Positions 8,408 through 17,801 of a stretch of DNA of 37,994 nucleotides are shown one piece after another. Each line of letters opens with the position of its first letter. Position 1 is the stretch's first letter. The position numbers and the translations under genes were made by a program. Source of the DNA: Saprospiraceae bacterium (GTDB lineage Bacteria > Bacteroidota > Bacteroidia > Chitinophagales > Saprospiraceae); the NCBI GenBank assembly GCA_029263015.1, contig JAJCYI010000168.1:1-37994 (forward strand), written 5' to 3'. The notes under the pieces are model-generated. The model did no database searches. It was not told the DNA's origin and saw only the letters and a program-made list of their open reading frames with translations.

Positions 8408-10018
8408 ATGGCATCACTCAATACTCGGCAGGGCCCGCTCGGTAAACGATTGGCAGCCCACTTGCTACGGCGAACCACTTTCCAAAATACTCCATCCAGG
8501 CTACTCGATTTTTCATTAAAAACAGCAGAGGAGGCAGTCGAAGAACTGTTTAACCTACCCGCCTATGTTCATCCTGAAGGCCCCATTTCTGTGGACGACG
8601 GTGTAACGGCATGGCTGACCACAGGGCCATATGAAAACCGGCCTGAAAGTGGTGGAAAAAGGCAACGTTCGGTAAGGATGTGGCTATATAATGAATTGCT
8701 GCACGACACATCCATCCGCCATAAAATGGTTTTTTTCTGGCACTCTATTTTTGTTTCGGGGCTTGATGAGGACTGGCGGCTGTTTGATCAATGGCGGCTG
8801 TACCAGCGCCATGCTACAGGTAATGTGAGGACGTTGGCGTACAAGGTCACTTTGGATTGTCGGATGCTCCGCTATCTCAACAACAATGTAAACCGCAAGA
8901 CCAGCCCAAATGAAAACTACGCCCGGGAGTTCCTGGAGCTTTTTACCATCTTGAAAGGTGAGCAGATCGGAGCGGGTAATTATACCAATTATACGGAGTA
9001 CGACATCCAGCAGACCGCGCGGGTGTTCACGGGTTTCCGGGATGGCACATTTGACAACAAAGACCCCGAAACGGGCTTTGCTACAGGTTATGCCCAATAC
9101 AACAATCACGACCCAGGCAACAAAAAATTCAGTTCAGCTTTTGGTTACCATACTATTTTGGGGGCAGTGGATGTCGATGACATGTACCGGGAGTTGCAGG
9201 ATTTTATTGATATGGTGTTCAACCAAGAGGCAACCGCCATTTCTTTTGCCCGTCGGATGTACCTGTATTTTGTGAGCGACCGACTGACGGATGAAGTTGA
9301 AAGTGACATTATTGCAGCGATGGCAGCCCAATTGCGGAGCGATAATTATGAGGTAGAAAACACTTTGAAGATGCTGTTGACCAGCATGCACTTTTACGAT
9401 GAAGACGACAGCGACAATACGAATGAAATTATCGGTGGGAAATTAAAACCGCCGCTCGATCTATATTTTGGAAGCGTCAATACGTTCAATGCCAATCAGT
9501 TAGGCAATTTGAATGAAAATTACGAGTACTACGATTCAGCGGCTGCACGCCTCATTCTCAATACATTGAAACCGATGGGCATGCCCGATCAGCCGATGTC
9601 TGTCGAGGGCTACCCCGGTGTTTTCAAAAGTCCCTCTTATAGCAAATTTTGGTTTGACCAATCGAATATTGCGTATCGTTATAAGATACCTGAAATGCTC
9701 AAGAACGGGAAAGGGGCAACGACCAACAATGCCATTCCATTTAAAACCGATATTGTGCAATTTTTTGCCGATAATTTCACCAACCAAGAGTATTCCTCTG
9801 AGTTGGTTCGCCAATTTCTTGAAATGACCTTTCCTGAAATGCCAGATGAAAACCGAACCAATTATTTCCTCGGCATCCTGCTCGGTGGCGTTAGCCCCAT
9901 TAACTGGCTCTTTGAATGGCAGAATTTTGTGCAAACTGGAGACGATGAATCAATAAAGGTAGCCCTGACGGCGCTGTTCGAGGCAGTTTGCCGATCTCCG
10001 GAATATAATACTTTTTAG
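8408..10018 (+). CDS. DUF1800 family protein
   Basis: This 536-residue protein matches the DUF1800 family: an N-terminal HLLRRTTF motif (residues 18-25), the segment IRHKMVFFWHSIFVSG, the conserved YNNNVNRK-like stretch (LNNNVNRKTSPNENYAREFLE carries the family's NENYARE signature), and ARVFTGFRD. Its biochemical role is unknown. In Bacteroidota and Planctomycetota it is commonly encoded beside a DUF1501 protein, as here, and the pair is associated with large secreted proteins. No obvious signal peptide is present at the chosen ATG (8408). A DUF1501 gene and an SprB-repeat protein follow on the same strand, with a small four-helix-bundle gene interposed. Confidence 0.88.
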   Translation: MASLNTRQGPLGKRLAAHLLRRTTFQNTPSRLLDFSLKTAEEAVEELFNLPAYVHPEGPISVDDGVTAWLTTGPYENRPESGGKRQRSVRMWLYNELLHDTSIRHKMVFFWHSIFVSGLDEDWRLFDQWRLYQRHATGNVRTLAYKVTLDCRMLRYLNNNVNRKTSPNENYAREFLELFTILKGEQIGAGNYTNYTEYDIQQTARVFTGFRDGTFDNKDPETGFATGYAQYNNHDPGNKKFSSAFGYHTILGAVDVDDMYRELQDFIDMVFNQEATAISFARRMYLYFVSDRLTDEVESDIIAAMAAQLRSDNYEVENTLKMLLTSMHFYDEDDSDNTNEIIGGKLKPPLDLYFGSVNTFNANQLGNLNENYEYYDSAAARLILNTLKPMGMPDQPMSVEGYPGVFKSPSYSKFWFDQSNIAYRYKIPEMLKNGKGATTNNAIPFKTDIVQFFADNFTNQEYSSELVRQFLEMTFPEMPDENRTNYFLGILLGGVSPINWLFEWQNFVQTGDDESIKVALTALFEAVCRSPEYNTF

Positions 10019-10024
10019 GAAGTC

Positions 10025-10148
10025 AATGAATGAATGAGAGAATGATTTAATGAGAGAATGAGGGGTGCCGAAAAACATTGAATCATTATTCTCTCATTCT
10101 CTCATTCATTCATTCATTCATTCATTCATTCTCTCATTAAACCAAACC
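10025..10148. repeat. Degenerate repeat flanking four-helix-bundle gene, upstream copy
   Basis: This tract is built of GAATGA/TCATTC units arranged as an inverted repeat (AATGAATGAATGAGAG at the left, CTCTCATTCATTCATT-type units at the right) around a short core, GGTGCCGAAAAACATTGAA (10065-10083). The same order, with core GATGCCAAAAACATCCAA, recurs at 10529-10620 after the four-helix-bundle gene. The two copies are imperfect direct repeats bounding that gene. Confidence 0.7.
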
Positions 10149-10150
10149 CT

Positions 10151-10537
10151 ATGACAACCTACTCCAAAAAACAAAAAGAGGATTTTATTAAATGGATGAA
10201 AACAAAGACCAAACAGTTGGCCATTGACGTAATCCATTTTTGTGATACACTTCCGAAAACCCAAGCATTTAGAACTATTTCATTTCAGCTAATAAAAGCC
10301 GCTACTTCGACCGGGGCCAATTATAGAGCGGCTTGTCGTGCGAGATCGAAAGCAGAATTTTTTGCAAAGATGAGCATTACCGTTGAAGAATCAGATGAAA
10401 GCCAATATTGGTTGGAAATTGTGGCAGGTTCTAACATTAAATGCAACCAGACTGAATTGAAACGACTGTTGACAGAAGCAGAAGAAATATTAAAAATAGT
10501 ATCCAAGGCAAGAAAGAATCAAAAAAATAATGAATGA
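10151..10537 (+). CDS. Four helix bundle protein (23S rRNA intervening-sequence type)
   Basis: This 128-residue protein matches the four-helix-bundle family (TIGR02436) first seen in 23S rRNA intervening sequences and related to the Avd accessory proteins of diversity-generating retroelements. Family features are present: the first helix with WMKTKTKQLAIDVIHFCDTLP, then FRTISFQLIKAATSTGANYRAACRARSKAEF, and the SITVEESDESQYWLEI segment before the last helix. The start is ATG at 10151. It sits between DUF1800 and DUF1501 genes that normally adjoin, and is bounded on both sides by related repeat tracts, which suggests insertion of a small cassette. No reverse transcriptase or template repeat is near, so a retroelement role is not supported. 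Function is unknown. Confidence 0.85.
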   Translation: MTTYSKKQKEDFIKWMKTKTKQLAIDVIHFCDTLPKTQAFRTISFQLIKAATSTGANYRAACRARSKAEFFAKMSITVEESDESQYWLEIVAGSNIKCNQTELKRLLTEAEEILKIVSKARKNQKNNE

Positions 10538-10622
10538 ATGAGACAATGAATGAATGATAGAATGTGGGATGCCAAAAACATCCAATCATTCTCTCATCCA
10601 ATCATTCTCTCATTCTCTTAAG
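10529..10622. repeat. Degenerate repeat flanking four-helix-bundle gene, downstream copy
   Basis: The second copy of the GAATGA/TCATTC tract, with the core GATGCCAAAAACATCCAA at 10567-10584. It overlaps the last codons of the four-helix-bundle gene and ends just before the ATG of the DUF1501 gene at 10626. The shared core with the upstream tract supports a duplicated unit rather than chance low complexity. Confidence 0.65.
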
Positions 10623-10625
10623 CCT

Positions 10626-12653
10626 ATGAAAAGAAGAGACTTTTTTAGAACAGCCGCCCCGTTAGGATTATATCCAGTGCTGTCCGGCAGTCTGCCTATG
10701 CGCACTTTGGCGGCGACCAGCCCATTCCTGTTCGACCCATGTGATGTGACCGACCGCTCTATGGTCATTATTTTTTTGAACGGGGGCAATGACATCATGA
10801 ATACCTTGGTGCCGCTCAATCAATTGAGTGAATATGCACAGGTCCGGCCAGACATACGCCTGCCAGAAAGTTCTTTGATTACCTTGGATGGCACTTTACC
10901 CGACAATCGGCAACTTGGACTCCACCCTTCATTGACGGGGTTCAAAAACCTCTATGACGAGGGCATGCTCAACATCGTGCAACGGGTTGGTTATGAATTG
11001 CCGAACAAATCGCACTTCAAAGCACTCGATAATTGGCTGACTGGCAGTGGAGGCGCGCAGCAAAATCTTCCAACTGGATTTATGGGACGCTTTCTTCAAG
11101 ATCGCTATCCTGGCTACAATGGCAACCCGTTCCTCGGCGAGCCTGATCCACTGGGCATTCTATTTGGCTCGATGAACAAGACCGGTTTCCATACTTTTGA
11201 ACAACATAGTTATGAAATCAACCTGTCAGGCCAGGATCCTGCTGGCTTCTTTTCATTGATCTCGTCACTGAGTGGCCAGCCGATCATGAATATTCCTGAT
11301 ACTGAACAGGGTGAAATGTTGCGCCATATTGCTGAAATCGAAAATAGTGTGAACGTGTACGCTCAACGCATTTCCGAGACCTTTAATAACGGTTTAAATA
11401 GCAGTGCCGCTTATCCAAACTCTAGTCTTGGCAACCAACTGAAAACCATCGCCCGTATGTTGAATGGAGGTAGTCGTACCAAATTGTTCATGGCTACAAC
11501 TGGCGGATTTGATACCCACGTAAACGAAGTGTTAGAGGATGATACTACTACTGGAAACCACGCCAACCTGATGAAGAATGTTGGTGATTCAGTGAAGGCA
11601 TTCCAAGATGACCTGGTAGCCATGTCGCTTGATTCTAATGTTGTCACTGTCATATTTTCTGAATTTGCCAGGAAGATAATCCAGAACGATAGCCTTGGTA
11701 CCGACCACGGGACACTTGGTTCTATTTTCGTAGTTGGAAAAGGAGTGGAAGGGGGAGTGTTAGGCGATAACATTAATATAGAAGAACAAGATAACCAAGG
11801 CGCTGCACATCCGTCGCAATTGCAAAATGATTACCGTTCCGTTTTCGCTTCGCTAATGCAAAATTGGTTGGGTGCTTCCGATACATCGCTCGATGCAACT
11901 TTCTTATCACCAGCCTATTACGCCAGTTTGCCGACGCTGATAAACACCAATAATATTGTTCCGTCAAGCTGCTATCACGAGCCTGATACGCCGATTGTCT
12001 GTGCCTGTGTGCAAGTGAAATTATTGTTAGAAGGCCTGTATGATGATTCAACACAAACCATGCGGACGACCCTCAACGACAATGGCCTCTTGCCAATGCA
12101 GCAGCCTTATGGGACATCACCGTTCAACTATTCAGGGATGGAAACTGTGGCAACATTGCCCGCCGATGTAGTGGACTGGGTTTTGCTTGAACTTCGAGAT
12201 GCTGAAGACCTGAATATAGTCGTTGCTCGGAAAGCAGTTTTACTTAAGGACAATGGATTTGTTGTCGAAGCTGACGGCATTCCGGGTGTTATTTTCGATG
12301 GCGTAACAGATGGCTCCTACCACCTCGCTGTTTTCCATCGAAACCACTTGGGGGTAATCAGCAGCGAACCAATTTTGGTGAATGCACCGAGCTTCATTTA
12401 CGATTTTACAAAATCAGACCTGACAGCTTCCGGGGAAGCCCAGTTGAAAAAAGTGGGCATGGCTTGGTGCATGATGGCCGGCGATTCCGATGGCAATAAT
12501 TTGATTGACAACAGAGACTTTAATATTTCCGAACAGAATGATGGACAATCTGCCGTGTACCATACCGCCGATCTGAATGCAGATGGCGAGGTGAATGCTG
12601 CGGATTACGACCTATGGTTTGAGAACAGGAGTAAGTTAGGAGAGTTGAAGTGA
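10626..12653 (+). CDS. DUF1501 family protein with dockerin-like C-terminus
   Basis: A DUF1501 (alkaline-phosphatase-superfamily-like) secreted protein of 675 residues. The frame extends upstream to 10554 but the ATG at 10626 (MKRRDFFRTAAPLG) starts a twin-arginine-like signal. Family motifs follow: IIFLNGGNDIMNTLVP, LGLHPSLTGFKNLYDEG, ATTGGFDTHVNE and the FSEFARKI...DHGTLGSIFVVG block. The last ~60 residues are unusual: two EF-hand-like calcium loops (DSDGNNLIDNRDF and DLNADGEVNAADYDLW) resemble a dockerin type I module. The partner DUF1800 gene lies upstream and the SprB-repeat protein begins 74 bp downstream, so these probably form one transcription unit. No canonical T9SS tail is present. 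Function is unknown; surface or periplasmic location is likely. Confidence 0.85.
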   Translation: MKRRDFFRTAAPLGLYPVLSGSLPMRTLAATSPFLFDPCDVTDRSMVIIFLNGGNDIMNTLVPLNQLSEYAQVRPDIRLPESSLITLDGTLPDNRQLGLHPSLTGFKNLYDEGMLNIVQRVGYELPNKSHFKALDNWLTGSGGAQQNLPTGFMGRFLQDRYPGYNGNPFLGEPDPLGILFGSMNKTGFHTFEQHSYEINLSGQDPAGFFSLISSLSGQPIMNIPDTEQGEMLRHIAEIENSVNVYAQRISETFNNGLNSSAAYPNSSLGNQLKTIARMLNGGSRTKLFMATTGGFDTHVNEVLEDDTTTGNHANLMKNVGDSVKAFQDDLVAMSLDSNVVTVIFSEFARKIIQNDSLGTDHGTLGSIFVVGKGVEGGVLGDNINIEEQDNQGAAHPSQLQNDYRSVFASLMQNWLGASDTSLDATFLSPAYYASLPTLINTNNIVPSSCYHEPDTPIVCACVQVKLLLEGLYDDSTQTMRTTLNDNGLLPMQQPYGTSPFNYSGMETVATLPADVVDWVLLELRDAEDLNIVVARKAVLLKDNGFVVEADGIPGVIFDGVTDGSYHLAVFHRNHLGVISSEPILVNAPSFIYDFTKSDLTASGEAQLKKVGMAWCMMAGDSDGNNLIDNRDFNISEQNDGQSAVYHTADLNADGEVNAADYDLWFENRSKLGELK

Positions 12654-12727
12654 CTTTTCTCGATCGGCCCGCCGCTCAGGCGATCCGACCGAACCCCTTG
12701 AGAACCAATTGAAACATATAAGCGATT

Positions 12728-15700
12728 ATGAAAAGAATAATTACGTCCATTTTTTCCATCTTCTTTTTTGCTGCAGCACTTAACAGCCAAGGGATCGAAC
12801 TTGGCCTCAATGCAGCCAAAAACTGCAACGATCACACCTTTTGCACCACCATTGAAGTGCAATCGGACAGCGACCCAATTTACATTGGCACTTCGTCCAT
12901 GTTGCTCACTTTCGACGAACGGGTGCTCGCTTTTAAAAATTATATATCCGAAAACTTTGATGGTAGCGGCCCCTGTACAGGCTGGTCGCCTCAGCGCTTC
13001 GATGCCATTTCCCGAAAGGGGGAACTGGAAATTACGCTCGTATTGGAAAACAACGGGAATGCTTGTCCAACCATTGGAAGTGACCCAGTCTCAGTTGGCA
13101 TTGTTTGTTTCGACATCGTTCAGCAGGGGGCTTCACCAAATATCCAGTATGATTTAGACCATACTCAATTCAACCGGGACACACCAGATGATGGTACAGA
13201 TGCGATCACTATTTCTGGAGCAGTTTCCATTGACGAAATCAATGTGTTGGTTTGTGATTGTGCGGGCGAGGGAGCGACCTGTGACGATGACAATATTTAT
13301 ACGGTGAACGACAAGTTTGATGTGTATTGCAATTGTCAGGGCGAATACCTCGATTCTGACCAGGATGGAACCCTGGATGGCATTGATGCTTGTCTCGACC
13401 AGACCTATGAGGCAGAAGATGCTGAACTTTTTGAGGTAGCCATCAGAAATAATGTGCCGCAGTTCTCAGGATTGGGGTTCATTGATTATTTGCACAACAA
13501 TAATGACTTTATTGAATTCTCAGTAAATGCCATAGAGGATGGCGAGCATGTGCTTTCCTTCCGTTATGCCCTCGAAACAGGTAATCGGCCACTTCAACTA
13601 TTGATTGATAACCAGGAAGTTATAGCAAGTTTGGACTTCCCGGCTACGGGTGCTTGGGCAGATTGGGACACCCTCTCTGTCAATCATCTATTGACTGCCG
13701 GAGCGCACACGATCAAATTGATGGCAATCGGTTCGAGCGGGGGCAATTTTGATAAACTGATCCTTTCTTATTGTTCCGGCTGCGCCGAAACGGGTATTGC
13801 TTGTGACGATGGAAATCCTTGCACTACGGACGATATTATCGGTGCAGATTGCAACTGTGGTGGAAAATATGAAGACACTGACTCAGACGGGGTGTGCAAT
13901 GTTTCGGACACCTGTGAAGGTTATGATGATGCCGTTGATTCGGATGGTGATGGTTTGCCAGATGGTTGTGATAACTGCGATGACAATCTAATTGGGACTG
14001 TTTGTGATGACAACGATCCCTGTACAGATAATGATGTTTACAATGTTGATTGCCAATGTGTTGGGACATTTGTTGGCGATGATTCAGATAATGACGGAGT
14101 CTGCGATGCCTATGATGTTTGCCCCACGGGAAATGATGCCCTTGATGCTGACGGAGATGGTGTCCCCGATGCTTGTGATCCCTGCGACAACCGCTTGGTC
14201 GGCAGTCCTTGCGACGATGGAGATCCCTGCACTTTATTGGATGAGGTGGCTTATGACTGTAGTTGTATCGGTATCTTTTTCGATTCGGACAACGATGGTG
14301 TTTGTACGGCCCTCGACCTCTGCGAAGGGTTCGATGACAATATCGATAACGATGGCGATGGCCTGCCGGACGCTTGCGATAACAACATTGCCATTTCAGA
14401 AAAAATAGAAATAGGAAAAGTAAATGGAGTTGGGGACGACTGGCAAACAATCAACCTCGACAACAGCTATCAATCAATGGTGGTAGTGGCCACGGTTGTA
14501 TTGGCAAACAACGAGCAACTACCTGCGGTGGCTAGGGTCAGAAATGCAGATGGCAGCTCTTTCGAGTTGCGCATCCAAAATCCGAGCGGCCCTCTAACGA
14601 ATTTTGATTTATACAATGTGGAATATTTGGTAATAGAGGAAGGTATTTACACAGAAGAAGAGGATGGTTTTAAAATGGAAGCACGCAAAGAATTATCAAC
14701 TGAAACGGCTGGCTCTGGGAATTTTGTGCGGGAGGAATGGGATTACTTACAGACATACAGTAGCCCTGTAATTGTTGGCCAGGTAATGACATTCAACGAT
14801 GATCGCTGGTCTCATTTTTGGTCATCCCAAATCAACAGTGGTAGTACGCCTGCCGATTCATTGGGTTTTGCTGCGGGGAAACAAACAGCCCAAGATACGA
14901 TCACTGATCGAGCAGATGAAACAATCGGTATCATCGTGATGGAAGCTGGCAACCATTCCCTCAACGGGCTTCGCTTGGAGGCTTTAGTCGGTGGAAATAC
15001 CATTGCCGGAGTGCAAAATACTTCGACAGGTTATGTCTATAACTTGGGTCTCGAAGCCGCCAAACATGCAGTACTGAGTGTCTCTGGATTCAATGGAGGA
15101 GATGGTGGCTGGCCGGTATTGTTTGGGGACGAACCACTGCGCGGAAGCTCGATATTCCTGGCATTTGATGAGGACATGATCCTTGATACGGAACGATCTC
15201 ACACCACGGAGGAGGTTTCTTATGTTGCGTTTGAATTTACACATGTACTTTCAATAACTGCAATTTCTGCCGCTGATGCCAAATGTTCTGGTGATGCAGA
15301 TGGTTCTGCCTCTGTAAGTATATTGGGAGGAGAAGAACCATATAATTATGCTTGGAGCAATGGCGGGACTTCCGCATTGATTGAAAATTTATCAGCTGGC
15401 ACATACACCGTAACAGTTACAGATGATAACGGAACGACCCAGGTCGCTTCCGCAACGGTCAGTCAGCCATCAGTTATCAATGCAAACCTGCTCGGTAATC
15501 CGATCACTTGCAACGGTATTGATGACGGATATGTGCTTGCAGTTTCATTTGGAGGGACAGGTCAGCATGATTATTTATGGAGCAATGGCGAAACCAACGC
15601 TGAGATCAGTGACCTGCAACCAGGTGTGTATTCGCTGACCATTACTGATGAAAACGGCTGCACCAAAACCAGTGATTATGAGGTCACCGAGCCTGATGAA

Positions 15701-17326
15701 CTTGTTGTTACTGCTATGGGTGACGATGTGGATTGTTTTGGTGGAAATGACGGGACGGTAACATCCTCATTTGCCGGAGGTACTGGAAATTCGTTGAATT
15801 ACCTTTGGAACAATGGTGCAACCACTAAAGATTTATCAAATATAGCTGCTGGGGAATATACCGTAACCGCTACCGATGGAAATGGCTGCACGGCAACCGC
15901 CACTTATGTTGTTGGCGAGCCAGCACTATTGGAAGCGGCCACCACTGGCACATTTGTTAGTTGCAATGGTGGAATGGACGGATCAGCAACGGCTTCTTAT
16001 TCAGGTGGTTATGGCGATGCGACTTATTTGTGGAGCAATGGTGAAACCACCGAAAAAATCGAAAACCTTTCGACTGGGACCTATTCTGTAACCATTACCG
16101 ATGAAAATGGCTGCACCGCTACATCATCCGTCAACCTTACCGATCCGGCCATGCTTGCAGTGAATGGAACAGGCACTGATGTCAGTTGCTTTGGAATGGC
16201 AAATGGGGAAGCTTTGGCGAATCATACAGGAGGCACTGGTGATGTAATGTACCTTTGGAGTACTGGCGCCACGACGGCTTCTATTTCCGATTTGGTGCCA
16301 GGTGAATATACCGTAACAACAACCGATGAAAATGGCTGTGAAGCATCCACTTCAATAATTATTGAGGAGCCGACTGCACTTACTCTTCCAACGGAAGCTG
16401 AAGTGGTAAGCTGTTTTGGAGGCAGCGATGGGGTCGCTTCTGTACAACCTTCTGGCGGGGTTGGACCGTTTATGGCACTTTGGAGTACTGGTGATACGGA
16501 AATGACTGCGACTGGTTTATCTGCTGGGACTTATTTTGTCACCATTACCGACCTCAATGGGTGTGAGGGAACTAATTCCGTTACAGTCACCCAGCCAGAT
16601 GAATTATTGGTGCAAATGACTGCGACTCCGGCAAGTTGTTTTGGTGATAGCGACGGTAACATTTTGACTTCATTTACTGGTGGAAATGACCTGGTTTCCT
16701 ATTTGTGGAATACTGCTGAAACCACCGCAGACCTATCCAACCTTGCTGCTGGTGAATATACGCTGACGGTTACAGATCAAAAGGGTTGTACTGGCGAGAA
16801 CACCGTTGAAATTACTCAGCCAGATGACCTGCAAATAGTTGTGGATCAAGTCGTTGCAGCAGTTGGGTCAAATTCGGACGGAGCAATCGAAATCAGTGTT
16901 ACTGGTGGAACGGCAACTTATTCATACCAATGGTTTTTGGGCAATGTTCTCATTTCCGAAGAAGAAGATCCGAGTGGATTGTTAGCGGGAGAATATACTT
17001 TGCTCCTCACCGACGCCAATGGTTGTGAAACGACCATAACCATCGAAGTGGAAAGCGTGACCAGCGCCGAAGAACGCAAACTAGCACAGCATATTTACCT
17101 GACTCCTAATCCTACTTCAGGAATATTCTCCCTTATTTTGGATTATCCTAACACGAAAGAAACAAGGGTTTCTATTTATGATGTGGCAGGAAAAGCGATT
17201 CAATCAAACATCCCTGTTTTTGAGCACCATGATTTTGATTTAACGGAACAAGCCGCTGGGGTTTACCTGCTGCGTATCACGGTAGGAGAATTGGAAGTGA
17301 CGAAAAGGGTGGTGGTGAGTAGGTAG
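12728..17326 (+). CDS. Large T9SS-secreted adhesin with SprB repeats
   Basis: A 1532-residue surface protein. Order of parts: signal peptide (1-20); a beta-rich domain (about 22-172) with a cohesin-like pattern; a CBM6-like region (about 226-347) starting YEAEDAELFEV; calcium-binding thrombospondin type 3-like repeats with D-rich loops such as DSDGDGLPDGCDNC alternating with CDDGNPCT-type cysteine motifs (about 348-560); a beta-rich domain (about 561-838); seven clear SprB repeats plus one degenerate (about 841-1443), each with a C-x-G-x-x-D/N-G start, YLWSNGETT and an NGCT-like end; and a T9SS type A sorting domain (about 1458-1532) with PNPTSG and GVYLLRI. SprB repeats occur in adhesins used for gliding. 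It follows DUF1800 and DUF1501 genes. A bidirectional terminator lies just downstream. Confidence 0.9.
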   Translation: MKRIITSIFSIFFFAAALNSQGIELGLNAAKNCNDHTFCTTIEVQSDSDPIYIGTSSMLLTFDERVLAFKNYISENFDGSGPCTGWSPQRFDAISRKGELEITLVLENNGNACPTIGSDPVSVGIVCFDIVQQGASPNIQYDLDHTQFNRDTPDDGTDAITISGAVSIDEINVLVCDCAGEGATCDDDNIYTVNDKFDVYCNCQGEYLDSDQDGTLDGIDACLDQTYEAEDAELFEVAIRNNVPQFSGLGFIDYLHNNNDFIEFSVNAIEDGEHVLSFRYALETGNRPLQLLIDNQEVIASLDFPATGAWADWDTLSVNHLLTAGAHTIKLMAIGSSGGNFDKLILSYCSGCAETGIACDDGNPCTTDDIIGADCNCGGKYEDTDSDGVCNVSDTCEGYDDAVDSDGDGLPDGCDNCDDNLIGTVCDDNDPCTDNDVYNVDCQCVGTFVGDDSDNDGVCDAYDVCPTGNDALDADGDGVPDACDPCDNRLVGSPCDDGDPCTLLDEVAYDCSCIGIFFDSDNDGVCTALDLCEGFDDNIDNDGDGLPDACDNNIAISEKIEIGKVNGVGDDWQTINLDNSYQSMVVVATVVLANNEQLPAVARVRNADGSSFELRIQNPSGPLTNFDLYNVEYLVIEEGIYTEEEDGFKMEARKELSTETAGSGNFVREEWDYLQTYSSPVIVGQVMTFNDDRWSHFWSSQINSGSTPADSLGFAAGKQTAQDTITDRADETIGIIVMEAGNHSLNGLRLEALVGGNTIAGVQNTSTGYVYNLGLEAAKHAVLSVSGFNGGDGGWPVLFGDEPLRGSSIFLAFDEDMILDTERSHTTEEVSYVAFEFTHVLSITAISAADAKCSGDADGSASVSILGGEEPYNYAWSNGGTSALIENLSAGTYTVTVTDDNGTTQVASATVSQPSVINANLLGNPITCNGIDDGYVLAVSFGGTGQHDYLWSNGETNAEISDLQPGVYSLTITDENGCTKTSDYEVTEPDELVVTAMGDDVDCFGGNDGTVTSSFAGGTGNSLNYLWNNGATTKDLSNIAAGEYTVTATDGNGCTATATYVVGEPALLEAATTGTFVSCNGGMDGSATASYSGGYGDATYLWSNGETTEKIENLSTGTYSVTITDENGCTATSSVNLTDPAMLAVNGTGTDVSCFGMANGEALANHTGGTGDVMYLWSTGATTASISDLVPGEYTVTTTDENGCEASTSIIIEEPTALTLPTEAEVVSCFGGSDGVASVQPSGGVGPFMALWSTGDTEMTATGLSAGTYFVTITDLNGCEGTNSVTVTQPDELLVQMTATPASCFGDSDGNILTSFTGGNDLVSYLWNTAETTADLSNLAAGEYTLTVTDQKGCTGENTVEITQPDDLQIVVDQVVAAVGSNSDGAIEISVTGGTATYSYQWFLGNVLISEEEDPSGLLAGEYTLLLTDANGCETTITIEVESVTSAEERKLAQHIYLTPNPTSGIFSLILDYPNTKETRVSIYDVAGKAIQSNIPVFEHHDFDLTEQAAGVYLLRITVGELEVTKRVVVSR
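15250..17057 (+). repeat. SprB repeat array inside adhesin gene
   Basis: Eight units of roughly 225 bp encode about 75-residue repeats. Several units share near-identical DNA such as ACCGATGAAAATGGCTG (about 16098 and 16322), which would allow recombination that changes unit number. The last unit is degenerate, lacking the opening cysteine. Confidence 0.85.
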
Positions 17327-17338
17327 CGTTGTCAACAA

Positions 17339-17371
17339 AAAAGGGACGCTTTTTGGAAAAGCGTCCCTTTT
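17339..17371. terminator. Bidirectional rho-independent terminator
   Basis: A 15-bp perfect stem AAAAGGGACGCTTTT / AAAAGCGTCCCTTTT with a 3-nt loop, A-rich on one side and T-rich on the other, lies between the convergent adhesin gene (stop 17326) and lipoprotein gene (stop 17394). It serves both strands. Confidence 0.9.
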
Positions 17372-17393
17372 ACATCTATTTAAACCTCATTCC

Positions 17394-17801
17394 TTACTGC
17401 ATTTTGAACTCCAAATAATAACCAGCTTCATTGGCTATCCGAATGGCTACTTTATAATAACCGGGTTCGAGCCAATTGCCATCTGGAGCTGAGGCCGTTC
17501 CACATACGCCGTTACAGGCAGAAGAGGTGAAATGTTTCTTGCCGTTTATGTCGCCTACAGCTTCGACAAGCGCATATCCATATTGCTCGCCAAGCGAATC
17601 ATATTGAATATATTCAGAGGTGCTTTTTCCTTTTTTCAATGTACCGATAGCGGCCCTACTTATGGTGAGGTTTTCGATGTTATCACCAGTTTTGTTCACA
17701 AATTTTATCATGACCAATTCAGTGTCAGGAAGCTTTTCGTCTTTATGGCAGGAACTGAAGAAGGATGGGGAAATTAAAATTATTAGGATAAAATTCTTCA
17801 T
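17394..17801 (-). CDS. Hypothetical lipoprotein
   Basis: This 135-residue protein has a short hydrophobic leader and a lipobox-like FFSSC, with Cys18 as the probable lipidation site, followed by a charged linker (HKDEKLPD). The mature part looks like a compact beta domain: VMIKFVNKTGDNIENLTI, a paired-cysteine segment SACNGVCGTAS (about residues 93-103) that could form a disulfide, and a closing GYYKVAIRIANEAGYYLEF. I do not recognise the family. It is convergent with the adhesin gene and shares its terminator. Start ATG at 17801. Confidence 0.75.
   Translation of the reverse strand: MKNFILIILISPSFFSSCHKDEKLPDTELVMIKFVNKTGDNIENLTISRAAIGTLKKGKSTSEYIQYDSLGEQYGYALVEAVGDINGKKHFTSSACNGVCGTASAPDGNWLEPGYYKVAIRIANEAGYYLEFKMQ

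Noticed and set aside
10151-10537. Diversity-generating retroelement (Avd-like protein)
   Set aside because: There is no reverse transcriptase, template repeat or variable repeat nearby; only the four-helix-bundle fold is shared.
15250-17057. CRISPR-like regular repeats
   Set aside because: The ~225-bp periodicity is protein-coding SprB repeats in one continuous frame, with no short direct repeats separated by unique spacers.
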